Shown piece after piece: positions 33,176 through 42,215 of a stretch of 64,000 bases of DNA (its first letter is position 1; every line of letters starts with the position of its first letter). Under the pieces are notes generated by a model. It worked only from the letters and a program-made list of their open reading frames with translations. It was not told where the DNA came from and searched no databases. This stretch comes from Proteus columbae. Its GTDB lineage: Bacteria; Pseudomonadota; Gammaproteobacteria; Enterobacterales; Enterobacteriaceae. Location of the stretch: positions 2,108,001-2,172,000 of the forward strand of contig NZ_CP043925.1 of the NCBI RefSeq assembly GCF_009914335.1. The letters are read 5' to 3'. A program made the translations under genes and the position numbers.

Positions 33176-34249
33176 CTAACTTCTCTTTGTGTGGAGTGCA
33201 TTATAACTATCTTTAAACATTTCAAAGTCTTTGTTAAATAATTCATAATAATTGGTTTGTTCAATAAGTTTACTTTTATCTTTGATATAAAGAGAAAATT
33301 TATTCCAACTTGCATTCATCCCCTTCTCATCAGAAAATAACATATTTATTAGATTTTCATGACTAATCATTATCGTTTTATTACCACTTACAATAATATA
33401 ATTGATATTTTTCTTATCGCTCCAGTCAACTTTTTTATTATTCCCAAAATTTTCTTTTTTAACAAAGCCTTTTATTCCTTCTATTTCAAGATACTTATTG
33501 TATAAGGATCTCCCTTTTTCCTGAATAGCTAAGTCATTATGATAAACAGTCAATGCCATCAATTTAATGAAACAACCATTTTTTCTCACCATGTATTCTT
33601 TGATTTTTTCATTATCAAGTTCACTGATTAGATCTAAAATAAAGGATAAAGCACCAGAAGAGAGCTTATTAGAATACATGTTAAACCCATCCCTTAAATA
33701 CTTAATATCTAATAACTTTTTAGCAAAATCTTTAATAACTCCATCTTCCAAATAATATTTCTTAGATGTTATATTATCGATTATTGAATCAATAGGAAAT
33801 GATTCTAATTTCATCTCACCACTATTATTTATTGACTCTATAATCTGTTTTACAAGTTTTATTTTTATTTTTTTGTATTTATCATTTATTGTATTTAATG
33901 TATGAAATAATGTATTACCACTTAACTTTTCGTTTAAGAGATAATCACTTTCAATTTTATTAAAAGATTTAGCTTTAAAATTAAATTCGACACCATCGAG
34001 ATTGGCATTTGTAAAATCAACATTACTTAGATTAGAAACTGAAAAATCAAATTGAGTATCTTTGAATTCTCTATTTTTAAAATCTTTATTTCTATTACTC
34101 AATGTGATGGCCGTATTTTTTATTTCACAACTTAATAAGTTACGTGAAAAAGAAATATTATTTAAAGATGGATTGTTATGTGTCAAATCAGGCGCAGATA
34201 ATGCTCTATTAGATAAATGTGATTTTAAATATTGCAATACATTAACCAT
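33176..34249 (-). CDS. Truncated SopA-like paralogue
   Basis: A 357-residue paralogue of the protein at 28296-30104, with a matching N-terminus (YLKSHLSN...DLTHNNPSLNNISFSRNLL versus YLKAHLAK...DLADYHPSFKNLSFARKIL), pentapeptide repeats at about 55-92 (REFKD, FDFSV, SNVDFTNANLDG) and the central helical region (TLNTINDKYKKIK). It stops at ...LFNKDFEMFKDSYNALHTKRS, about 200 residues before the partner's end, so the C-terminal catalytic lobe is missing. No trace of that lobe is found in the 225 bp to budB. It is either a degraded copy or a shortened effector or decoy. Confidence 0.65.
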   Translation of the reverse strand: MVNVLQYLKSHLSNRALSAPDLTHNNPSLNNISFSRNLLSCEIKNTAITLSNRNKDFKNREFKDTQFDFSVSNLSNVDFTNANLDGVEFNFKAKSFNKIESDYLLNEKLSGNTLFHTLNTINDKYKKIKIKLVKQIIESINNSGEMKLESFPIDSIIDNITSKKYYLEDGVIKDFAKKLLDIKYLRDGFNMYSNKLSSGALSFILDLISELDNEKIKEYMVRKNGCFIKLMALTVYHNDLAIQEKGRSLYNKYLEIEGIKGFVKKENFGNNKKVDWSDKKNINYIIVSGNKTIMISHENLINMLFSDEKGMNASWNKFSLYIKDKSKLIEQTNYYELFNKDFEMFKDSYNALHTKRS

Positions 34250-34354
34250 GATGTTCCCCTATGTGATTATATCAAAGTGGATTAAATAGTTTTAATCTGT
34301 TTTATATTGATGTCATAAACACTATAAAAATCATTAATCAAATAAGCTATAATA

Positions 34355-34707
34355 AAAGGAACAACATTAAGATTTAAAAATATTATAAAATCATTGTTGT
34401 TTATAGTTACCGCGCTAACCATCAGCTTATCAACAGCACAGGCAGCAAACCCGCCTTGACAAAATTCCGTACAATACAATAGTAAACATGAAATGTTGGA
34501 AATCACACCGAGCCAAATTTGATATGTATGCCAATGAAGTTGCAGGTACCGCCCTATATTACAGAAAGATCCTCGTCTTCAAATAGTTGGAATGCTACTA
34601 CTTTAGTTAGTAGTACTGATGTTGCATTCCATAGCGATTATAGAGATCAATATTGTAAAATGGAGTTTAAATATAAATTAGGTTATATCCTCTTGTTTAT
34701 CTTATAA
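34355..34707 (+). pseudogene. Decayed small secreted-protein gene
   Basis: AAAGGA (34355-34360) is followed by codons for a good signal peptide in the frame of 34373 (FKNIIKSLLFIVTALTISLS then TAQAANPP) but the start codon is lost: ATTAAG stands where ATGTTAAG would fit. The frame then hits TGA (34457). A second in-frame piece, 34519-34707 in another frame, reads as protein-like (VPPYITERSSSSNSWNATT, then SDYRDQYCKMEFKYKLGY). At least two lesions are needed to join them. Family not recognised. Confidence 0.4.
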
Positions 34708-34807
34708 ACAGAATAAATTGTATTTACTCTTGTCTAGCCTAATAATAACAACATTTAGAATCATCCAACTCACTAATACAGTGCAATTAATCACAAGGTG
34801 AATCATC

Positions 34808-35236
34808 ATGTCACAATTACCACTTCCTTCTTCTCATGCTCGATTTATTGCTCTTCGCCTTCCCCCTAATGAGGATGTGATTATGGCATTACGACAGATG
34901 ATTAAAGAACAAAACCTGAAATCGGCATTTATTGCAGGTTGTGTGGGTAGTTTAACAGATGTGGTATTACGTTTTGCAGGACGTGAAGAAAATCGCTATC
35001 TTACGGGTAAATTTGAAATTGTTTCACTAATTGGAACATTAGATGACCAAGGTGAACATTTGCATTTAGCGGTTTCAGATGAAAATGGATTAATGTGTGG
35101 TGGACATATGATGCCAGGTTGTACAGTGCGCACAACGCTAGAACTCGTTATTGGTGAGTTAGAGCAAGTGACTTTTAGCCGTCAGCCTTGTGAACACTCT
35201 GGTTATAAGGAGTTGGTCATCACACCGCGTAAATAG
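34808..35236 (+). CDS. PPC/DUF296-domain protein
   Basis: A 142-residue single-domain protein of the plant-and-prokaryote-conserved (PPC, DUF296) fold, trimeric in solved family members. The metal-binding-type motif is visible as G-E-H-L-H-L-A-V-S-D (about 79-88) and C-G-G-H-M-M-P-G (about 95-103). Function in bacteria is unclear; DNA binding is inferred only from plant relatives with AT-hooks, which this lacks. It lies 77 bp ahead of the ECF transporter genes and may be co-transcribed. Confidence 0.85.
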   Translation: MSQLPLPSSHARFIALRLPPNEDVIMALRQMIKEQNLKSAFIAGCVGSLTDVVLRFAGREENRYLTGKFEIVSLIGTLDDQGEHLHLAVSDENGLMCGGHMMPGCTVRTTLELVIGELEQVTFSRQPCEHSGYKELVITPRK

Positions 35237-35313
35237 CCTTTTTATAAAAAGAGCGTTATTGATGCAAAATAATAAAACCAATAGTCACTATCCTTTGTAA
35301 AGGTTTTTAAACT

Positions 35314-35895
35314 ATGTCTACAACTCCTCTAATTTCGAGCCGTACTCTTGTGCTCATTGTTGTTTCTATTGCAATAAATATGATCGGTGGTCAAATCACC
35401 TCAATGGTCAAACTTCCTATCTTTTTAGATTCCATCGGTACGCTTATCTGTGCCTTATTAGGTGGTCCATGGGTTGCATTATTTACTGGATTATTAACCA
35501 ACCTGTTATGGGGATTAATTAGTGGCCCAATGGCTGCTGCATTTGCACCTGTTGCCATGATGATAGGATTAAGTGCAGGTTTATTAGCGCGTGCTGGTGG
35601 TTTTCGTTCATTAACTCGAGTTATTGGCTCAGGTATTATTATTACTTTAGCGTTAATGATTGTCGCTGTTCCAATTCGGACTTATTTATTTGGTGGTGCC
35701 ACAGGCAGTGGCGCAGATTTCTTTGTCGCTTATTTTCATGCGGTTGGTGAAGGGCTTATTGAATCTGTTGCAATTACTGTTTTAGGTGCAAATCTCGCCG
35801 ATAAAATATTATCAGCAATTATTGCTTGGTTATTAGTACGTCAATTACCACAAAAAACACAACGCAACTTTCCTGCAATGGCTAAGGTTCGCTAA
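35314..35895 (+). CDS. ECF transporter substrate-binding (S) component
   Basis: A 193-residue integral membrane protein with about six helices. The start region (VVSIAINMIGGQITSMVKLPIFLDSIGTLICALLGGPWVALFTGLLTN) is typical of S components (conserved small residues in helix 1 and a G-P-W turn). Its immediate linkage to T and two A components confirms the role. Substrate unknown: no riboswitch or pathway gene was found upstream that would indicate thiamine, cobalamin, biotin or a metal. Confidence 0.85.
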   Translation: MSTTPLISSRTLVLIVVSIAINMIGGQITSMVKLPIFLDSIGTLICALLGGPWVALFTGLLTNLLWGLISGPMAAAFAPVAMMIGLSAGLLARAGGFRSLTRVIGSGIIITLALMIVAVPIRTYLFGGATGSGADFFVAYFHAVGEGLIESVAITVLGANLADKILSAIIAWLLVRQLPQKTQRNFPAMAKVR

Positions 35896-35897
35896 TA

Positions 35898-36599
35898 ATG
35901 CATCCCTTTACCTCATTGGCATTATGGCTTTGGCTAAGTGCCAGTGTGCTGTTTTTATCATTAAGCTTACCACTGCTGATAATTAGCAGTGGTACTTTTA
36001 TTAGCTTATTACTTTGGAAAGCCTCTCGCTGGCGTTGGCGCCTTATTGCATGGTTGATGATCCCTATGGCGATAGGCCTATGGTTAGTTCATAGCGGTTG
36101 GCTTGCTTATTGGTTAACAGGTGGCATTTTAGATACCAGTAAACAAACTATGGCAATAACGCTATGGCTAAGATTATTAGCAATAATAAGCGGTGCTCAA
36201 TTGTGGTTGCAGTACACTTCAACCGAACAATTTATTAGGGCCTTATTTGCTAGCCGTCTACCTATGAGTCTTTCCTATTTATTAGCAGGGCCTTTGTTAC
36301 TTGTCGAACAATTACGCCAACAGTTACACAATATAAGAGAAGCACAATTAGCACGAGGTGTACCTCTTGATGGTTCATTCTGGCAACGTCTAATAACATT
36401 GCCTGCTATTGTCTTGCCACTTATTAGCCATGTATTAAGTGATTTAACTATTCGTAGCGCTGCATTAGATATGCGAGGATTTCGTATTATTGCAAAACGT
36501 ACCACGCTTTCTCCTCCTGTCGATACACCACTACAAGAGATGTTACGCTATTTTATTTTACTGCTTATCTTTGTTGAAGGAGCTATTTGGCTATGGTAA
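35898..36599 (+). CDS. ECF transporter transmembrane (T) component
   Basis: A 233-residue EcfT protein. Two coupling-helix signatures with the A-R-G type motif are expected; one is clear at AQLARGVPLDG (about 149-159) and the second-like RSAALDMRGFR at about 189-199. Starts 2 bp after the S gene stop and overlaps the first ATPase gene by 13 bp, so all four transporter genes form one tightly coupled operon. Confidence 0.88.
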   Translation: MHPFTSLALWLWLSASVLFLSLSLPLLIISSGTFISLLLWKASRWRWRLIAWLMIPMAIGLWLVHSGWLAYWLTGGILDTSKQTMAITLWLRLLAIISGAQLWLQYTSTEQFIRALFASRLPMSLSYLLAGPLLLVEQLRQQLHNIREAQLARGVPLDGSFWQRLITLPAIVLPLISHVLSDLTIRSAALDMRGFRIIAKRTTLSPPVDTPLQEMLRYFILLLIFVEGAIWLW

Positions 36600-37435
36600 T
36601 AAATCTTCAGCAATTTAGTTTTACCCCTAAAGACGATGAGCAACCTATTATTGGCCCTATTGATCTACAATTAAAGCAAGGAGAATGGCTTGTTGTTTTG
36701 GGAGGAAATGGCAGTGGAAAAAGCCTTCTTGCCCAACTACTAGCAGGTTGGCATCCCGATTTATTAACAGGCTCAGTGCAAGGCTTGGGAATTGTACAAA
36801 ATATTGCTCTGGATAAAAGCCGATTAGTGTCACTAGCCCCTGGTAGACAACTCGTTCAACAATCTCCTCAATTACAACTTTCAGGTTGTGCTTTTACAGT
36901 AGAGCAAGAGATTGCTTTTGGCCCTGAAAATTTAGGGTTAAGTGATAATGAAGTTCGATTTCGCGTAAAAGAAGCAATGATATTAACGCAATGTGACAGC
37001 CTTCGTTTCCGCCACCCTTCTACACTGTCAGGCGGAGAAGCACAGCGTGTTGTCATTGCAAGCGCCCTTGCCATGCACCCTAAATTATTATTGCTTGATG
37101 AAGCATTTAGTCGTTTAACACCAAATGCAACACAACAATTACAGCAACGCATTAAACGGTACGCACAAGAGCACACATGCAGTGTGATTATTTTTGAACG
37201 CAATTTATTGCCTGCAATAACACTTAGTGAACAATTTTTATTGTTAGAAGCGGGAAAAACAAAAGCAGCAGGTGCTTTAGAAGATATATTTCCTTTCTTA
37301 TTTACAACAATTAATGCTCCTGATGCATGGCTAGCTTTAAATTGGTTAGTCGAAAACCATCATTGGAAAAAAAATATTGTAAATAACGATAAAGCTTTAC
37401 TTAAGGCTTTTAAGGAGTTTTATGTTACAGCTTGA
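36587..37435 (+). CDS. ECF transporter ATP-binding protein 1
   Basis: A 282-residue ABC ATPase. Walker A is GGNGSGKSLL (about 44-53), signature LSGGEAQR, Walker B LLLLDEAF, and the switch residue region reads VIIFERN rather than the usual H-loop His: the position normally occupied by His appears as Glu/Arg in this subunit. It overlaps its neighbours on both sides. Likely pairs with the next ATPase as a heterodimer. Confidence 0.88.
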   Translation: MAMVINLQQFSFTPKDDEQPIIGPIDLQLKQGEWLVVLGGNGSGKSLLAQLLAGWHPDLLTGSVQGLGIVQNIALDKSRLVSLAPGRQLVQQSPQLQLSGCAFTVEQEIAFGPENLGLSDNEVRFRVKEAMILTQCDSLRFRHPSTLSGGEAQRVVIASALAMHPKLLLLDEAFSRLTPNATQQLQQRIKRYAQEHTCSVIIFERNLLPAITLSEQFLLLEAGKTKAAGALEDIFPFLFTTINAPDAWLALNWLVENHHWKKNIVNNDKALLKAFKEFYVTA

Positions 37436-38222
37436 TAAAGTGACTTATCGTTGGAGTGAAGATGTTCCACCGTGTATTTCTCAATTATCTTTAACATTAA
37501 ATCAAGGTGAATGGATAACACTCGTTGGTGATAATGGTGCGGGTAAATCAACACTATTACGTTTAATTGCAGGGTTGTTAACGCCTAATAAAGGTGAGAT
37601 AAAACTCAATAATCAGTTATTATCTCAAATGAAAGCACAGCAACGTGCTCAATATATTGGTGTATTATTCCAAGAGCCTGAACGACAAATATTTCATAAC
37701 ACCGTAGAAAAAGAAGTTTCTTTTGGCTTGAAACAACGCAAGTTTTCTAAAAAAGAGATTAAAAAACGTTTGGATGAAACATTAATGCTTTGCGGTTTAA
37801 GCAATGTCGCTGATGTTCATCCTTTAGATTTACACGCAGGTCAACGTAGAATGGTTGCCGTTGCAAGTTTGAGTATTCTATCCCCCCAAATATTACTACT
37901 TGATGAACCGACTCGCGATTTCGATGCACATTGGCTAACATGTTTTGAGAACTGGCTTCAGGTACAAAAAACATTAGGTACATCTGTTCTTGCTATTAGC
38001 CATGATCTTGATTTTACGGCACGTCATTTTCAGCGGGTTATCCATTTATCCTCAGGAAAATTAATTGCTGATGGCGCTCCTGAAAATGTATTAATGAGCT
38101 CAACGTTGCAATCCCTTTCAGATATACCCGCACCTACGTTATACTCATTAAGTCAGAAATTAAAATTACCAATAAAAAACAGCCCTGTTGAATGGGCTAA
38201 AATGTTAATTAAGAATAAATAG
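37422..38222 (+). CDS. ECF transporter ATP-binding protein 2
   Basis: A 266-residue ABC ATPase. Walker A GDNGAGKSTLLR (about 36-47), Q-loop FQEPERQIF, Walker B ILLLDEPTRDFD and H-loop AISHDLDF are good. The signature, normally LSGGQ, is LHAGQRR, so Ser and one Gly are substituted. With the atypical H-loop of the partner, one of the two ATP sites may be inactive, as in other asymmetric ABC pairs. Overlaps the previous gene by 14 bp. Confidence 0.88.
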   Translation: MLQLDKVTYRWSEDVPPCISQLSLTLNQGEWITLVGDNGAGKSTLLRLIAGLLTPNKGEIKLNNQLLSQMKAQQRAQYIGVLFQEPERQIFHNTVEKEVSFGLKQRKFSKKEIKKRLDETLMLCGLSNVADVHPLDLHAGQRRMVAVASLSILSPQILLLDEPTRDFDAHWLTCFENWLQVQKTLGTSVLAISHDLDFTARHFQRVIHLSSGKLIADGAPENVLMSSTLQSLSDIPAPTLYSLSQKLKLPIKNSPVEWAKMLIKNK

Positions 38223-38300
38223 AAATCATAATATTAGCTCATAATAATCTTAAGACTTATTTCTATTATTATCATTTATTTTGCTGCTGGAGATAATTAA

Positions 38301-38813
38301 ATGGAAATCTTTCACATGGTATTAAACTCATTGAGTCACTTATCTCCTATTACCCTATTCTTATCTATTATCTTAATCACGGCTGGAAAATCGACCATCG
38401 GTATTTCTTCATTTTTGCCGCCAGCATCTTTGATGTTGATCTTTATTTTCGGTGCCTGTTTACCACTTTACTCCCCGATATTTCTTTGGTTAGCAACCAG
38501 TCTTGGTGCCTTATTAGGTTCAATTTTAAGCTATGAATTGGGGTGTTCAATTTATCGTTTTCCTCGTCTTAAATTGTGGGTTAAGCGTTATCAATCAAAA
38601 ATAAATCGAGTTCAACAGTTATTAAAAAATAAAACGTACTATATTTTGTTTATTTCTCGATTCTTAGCTGTCTTTCGTTATTTAACACCCTTTAGTGCAG
38701 GCTTATTAAAATTGCCTGCTTATGGTATTTATATCACTAGCGCTATTTCTGCATTGGTGTGGTCTGCAATGTTTATTCTAATTGCAACAGGAGTGCTCTC
38801 TATTGCATTATAA
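38301..38813 (+). CDS. DedA-family membrane protein
   Basis: A 170-residue DedA (SNARE-associated/VTT domain) protein with about four to five hydrophobic helices. The re-entrant-loop features are SSFLPPASLMLIFIFGA (about 36-52) and the conserved arginine motif SRFLAVFRYLTPFSAGLL (about 116-133). DedA proteins are linked to undecaprenyl-phosphate or phospholipid flipping and to polymyxin or alkaline resistance; the member is shorter than YqjA/YghB (about 220). Lies 78 bp after the ECF operon. Confidence 0.82.
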   Translation: MEIFHMVLNSLSHLSPITLFLSIILITAGKSTIGISSFLPPASLMLIFIFGACLPLYSPIFLWLATSLGALLGSILSYELGCSIYRFPRLKLWVKRYQSKINRVQQLLKNKTYYILFISRFLAVFRYLTPFSAGLLKLPAYGIYITSAISALVWSAMFILIATGVLSIAL

Positions 38814-39200
38814 GAATACTGATTAATCCTTAATTTTACTTATTTTCTTAATTCTCAAACTCATCTATTTTCACTTTTTTTCGCAAAATTATTTAAATTT
38901 CTACCAACTTCTCTTTTTTCATTTTATTTTTTATTATCGATAAATAGGCTATTTTTTAGCTCATTTTATCGTTTTCCTAGCAAGTTATTGATATTTTCTT
39001 TTGTGTTTTATGACTATCACCATAATTATGATTAAAAATTGCATAATTACTACGTTGATCACAAATTGTTATTTTCTTGTTTTAATTTCATTACGTCACT
39101 TCACAATTCTTTAACTTTCTTGTTTTCTATAAAAGTTGTCATGTTGTATACAAGTTAGTGTGAAACATTCACCTGCGTTTTTATGTACAGGAACAACATC
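38814..39200. other. Gene-free control region of the TRAP operon
   Basis: 387 bp of T-rich DNA. The only clear element is the palindrome TTGTATACAA at 39144-39153, close to the operon start. No ORF or terminator hairpin of note. Confidence 0.5.
39144..39153. promoter_or_regulatory. Candidate GntR/FCD operator
   Basis: TTGTATACAA is a perfect 10-bp palindrome of the TTGTNNNACAA kind bound by FadR-type GntR regulators. It sits 57 bp before the first gene of an operon that itself encodes such a regulator, so autoregulation is likely. Confidence 0.6.
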
Positions 39201-40235
39201 ATGAGAATAAGAAAAACAAAGCTTGCCATCGGTATTGTTGCTGTTATTGCTGTTGTCTCATTAGCAGTAATCGGCAAAAAAGAGAATGCGAATAAACAAT
39301 TTCTCTCTGTAGCAACCGCTTCAACAGGAGGAACGTATTATCCGATGGGAGTGGGTTTAGCAAACGTATGGAGTACACATCTTAAGGACAGAGGTGTTCA
39401 AGTAACAGGACAATCTTCAGCAGGATCGATAGAAAATATCTATTTAATGCAGAAAAATGAAGCTCAACTTTCAATTTTACAAAGCCTTTTAGCCGTAGAG
39501 GCTTATGAAGGGGTGCGTAATTTTGAAGGCAAACCAGAAAAAGATCTGCGTTCAATTTCTATGTTATGGCCTAATGTTGAGCACTTTGTTTTAATGGATA
39601 ACAAAGTAAAAACGGGCACATTAGAAGATATTCGCGCGACTAGCTTTTCTGTGGGCCCTCAAGCCAGTGGCACTGAACAATCCACGATTATTATTCTTCA
39701 AGGCGTGAATTTAACTAAAAAAGATATCACACCTGAATATCTTGGATATGGCGATACCGTTTCTGCCATGCGAGATGGCCGCCTTGATGGTGGTGCATTA
39801 CCTGCTGGGGTGCCAGCTTCTGCGGTAACTGATATGTACGCAAGTGGTGTCAGTGCAAAATTACTCGAAGTCACGGATAAGCAACTTGATGATATCAATC
39901 ATGTAGCGAATTCATGGTTTCGTTTTGAAATCCCCGCCAACACCTACCCTCGTCAAACTGAAATGGTCAATACGATTGCTCAACCTAATATCTTAATGAC
40001 CACAACCAGCATTGATAATGATCTAGTTTATGAGTTGACAAAAACCATGTTTGAGAACCTTCCAGAGGTTCACCAAGTTCACAGCGCAGCCAAGTACATC
40101 ACCACAGAAAATGCATTAAAAGGTGTTTCTGTACCATTACATTTAGGGGCTTACCGCTACTACAAAGAAATCGGATTAGAGATCCCTGATTATCTTATTC
40201 CACCAGAAGCTCAAACGCAGACTAATAATAAATAA
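39201..40235 (+). CDS. TAXI-family TRAP transporter solute-binding protein
   Basis: A 344-residue periplasmic binding protein of the TAXI type. The N-terminal uncleaved or cleaved signal helix spans about 8-24; the TAXI signature is TASTGGTYYPMGVGLANVW (about 41-59). The ATG at 39201 is chosen because CAGGAA lies 7 bp upstream; an ATG 18 bp earlier lacks one. It feeds the fused permease encoded 12 bp downstream. TAXI ligands known include glutamate and 2-oxoglutarate; here the downstream LhgO points to 2-hydroxyglutarate or a similar dicarboxylate (inference). Confidence 0.9.
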   Translation: MRIRKTKLAIGIVAVIAVVSLAVIGKKENANKQFLSVATASTGGTYYPMGVGLANVWSTHLKDRGVQVTGQSSAGSIENIYLMQKNEAQLSILQSLLAVEAYEGVRNFEGKPEKDLRSISMLWPNVEHFVLMDNKVKTGTLEDIRATSFSVGPQASGTEQSTIIILQGVNLTKKDITPEYLGYGDTVSAMRDGRLDGGALPAGVPASAVTDMYASGVSAKLLEVTDKQLDDINHVANSWFRFEIPANTYPRQTEMVNTIAQPNILMTTTSIDNDLVYELTKTMFENLPEVHQVHSAAKYITTENALKGVSVPLHLGAYRYYKEIGLEIPDYLIPPEAQTQTNNK

Positions 40236-40247
40236 CAGGAGTGAGTT

Positions 40248-42215
40248 ATGACTAACAATGACCACCTAACTCCGGTAGAGCCACCTGCATTAGATAAAGA
40301 AGCAAGCTCCGGCAATCGCCAACTTGCAGGTATTTACCTGAAAATTACCACGACTCTTGCAATTTTAATTTCACTTTACGCTATTTATTCCAACGCATTA
40401 TCAAATACTCAAGAATTTTACCGTAATACTATTTTTCTTAGTGGTATTTTAATTTTAGGCTTTATTTTGTTTCCATTCTCTAAGCGTTTTTCAACGCCTA
40501 AATTTAATGGGTGGGATTATCTTTTTATTGCTTTAACATTAATCAGTTATGGATATTTTTTCTTTAATTACGTCGATCTTCATGTTGTAAGAAAAAGTAT
40601 TCCAAATACTACCGATTATGTCATGGCAATACTGGGTATTATTGTACTGTTTGAAGCAGCAAGAAGAACCACTGGGTATTTCATTCCAGGGCTTGCAACT
40701 TTTGCCATTATATATGCTTTATTTGGTCAATATTTTATGGGTATTTTCGGTCATGCCGGATTTTCTGTAGAAAGATTGTTATACCGTTTATTTATGACCA
40801 GTGAAGGTATTTTTGGGATCACCCTTTCAACAGCCTCGACAGCGATTGTTGTCTTTATTCTTTTTGGATCGTTCTTAAGTGTCAGTGGCGCAACAGCCCT
40901 GTTTAATGACTTAGCACTTGCTCTTGCGGGTCGTCGCCGAGGTGGTCCTGCTCAAGTCGCTGTTATTTCATCTGCATTAACAGGTTCATTAAGTGGAAGT
41001 GCTGTCGCCAACGTAGCAACAACGGGGACTTTTACCATTCCTTTAATGAAAAGCATTGGATTAACGCCTCGCTTTGCGGGTGCCGTAGAAGCAACAGCAT
41101 CAACAGGCGGTATGATAATGCCACCTATTATGGGTGCCGCCGCATTTATTATGGCGGGCTTTTTAGGTATTTCTTATACCACCATTGTTATTGCAGCGAT
41201 TATTCCAGCGTTGTTATATTACGCAGCTTTAATTATGGCGATTGATATCGAAGCCAAAAAACAAGGATTAAAAGGTTTAAGTAAAGAGAATATTCCACAA
41301 GTTAAAGCGGTATTAAAAGCGCGGGGTTTATTATTACTACCTTTAGTTATTGTTATTGGCACCTTATTAGTGGGTAAAACACCTATTTATGCAGGCTTCT
41401 TAGGTATTCTGACCATTATTGTCGCAAGTTGGATAACGCCTGATAAATCAGTCCGTATGACATTAACTAAAGTAGCTGACGCCTTAGCGGAAGCGGCTCG
41501 TGGATCTGTTCAAGTGACTGTCGCTTGTGCTGCAATCGGTGTCATCATCTGTGTTGTAACAATGACAGGTATCGGTGCAACATTGGCATTCAATATCGTC
41601 TCAATGACAGATAACACATTATGGATGATCTTATTAGTCGTTATGCTAGTGTGCATTGTATTAAGTATGGGTTTACCTTCAACGGCGTTATATATTGTCG
41701 TAGCCGTTACAGTGTCACCTATCTTAATTAAAGCGGGTGTTATGCCTTTAGCGGCTCACTTCTTTGTTTTCTGGTTCGGAGCTTTATCCAATATTACACC
41801 ACCCGTAGCATTAGCGAGTTATACCGCGGCCAGTATTGCTAGAGCTGATCCAATGCAAACATCATGGGATGCGGTTCGTTTAGCACTTCCCGGTTTTATT
41901 ATTCCGTTTATTTTAGTCTATAACCCTGCTTTACTGATGCAAGGTGATAATTTAGGTGTACTTTCAATTGGATTAATGATTATTAGTGCATTAATCGGAA
42001 TTTATGCACTCAGTATCGCAACGGCAAACTTCTGGATGATTAAAACAACATGGTTTGAGCGTATTGCATTTGCAGCAGCGGCAATTCTAATGATTAAACC
42101 GGGCTTATATACCGACCTTTTAGGTGTCGCCTTGATCCTATTAACGGGTGCATTCCATTTATTACGGTCTAAAAAACAGTTAGCCAATATGGAGCATGCA
42201 TCTGGAGAAAACTAG
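40248..42215 (+). CDS. TRAP transporter fused 4TM-12TM permease
   Basis: A 655-residue permease in which the small (DctQ) and large (DctM) subunits are fused, normal for TAXI systems. The DctM core has GSLSGSAVANVATTGTFTIP (about 247-266) and SMGLPSTALYIVV (about 476-488), the sodium/substrate hairpin regions, plus ASTGGMIMPPIMGAAAFIM. The gene ends directly against the GntR gene (stop then ATG without spacing). Confidence 0.93.
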   Translation: MTNNDHLTPVEPPALDKEASSGNRQLAGIYLKITTTLAILISLYAIYSNALSNTQEFYRNTIFLSGILILGFILFPFSKRFSTPKFNGWDYLFIALTLISYGYFFFNYVDLHVVRKSIPNTTDYVMAILGIIVLFEAARRTTGYFIPGLATFAIIYALFGQYFMGIFGHAGFSVERLLYRLFMTSEGIFGITLSTASTAIVVFILFGSFLSVSGATALFNDLALALAGRRRGGPAQVAVISSALTGSLSGSAVANVATTGTFTIPLMKSIGLTPRFAGAVEATASTGGMIMPPIMGAAAFIMAGFLGISYTTIVIAAIIPALLYYAALIMAIDIEAKKQGLKGLSKENIPQVKAVLKARGLLLLPLVIVIGTLLVGKTPIYAGFLGILTIIVASWITPDKSVRMTLTKVADALAEAARGSVQVTVACAAIGVIICVVTMTGIGATLAFNIVSMTDNTLWMILLVVMLVCIVLSMGLPSTALYIVVAVTVSPILIKAGVMPLAAHFFVFWFGALSNITPPVALASYTAASIARADPMQTSWDAVRLALPGFIIPFILVYNPALLMQGDNLGVLSIGLMIISALIGIYALSIATANFWMIKTTWFERIAFAAAAILMIKPGLYTDLLGVALILLTGAFHLLRSKKQLANMEHASGEN

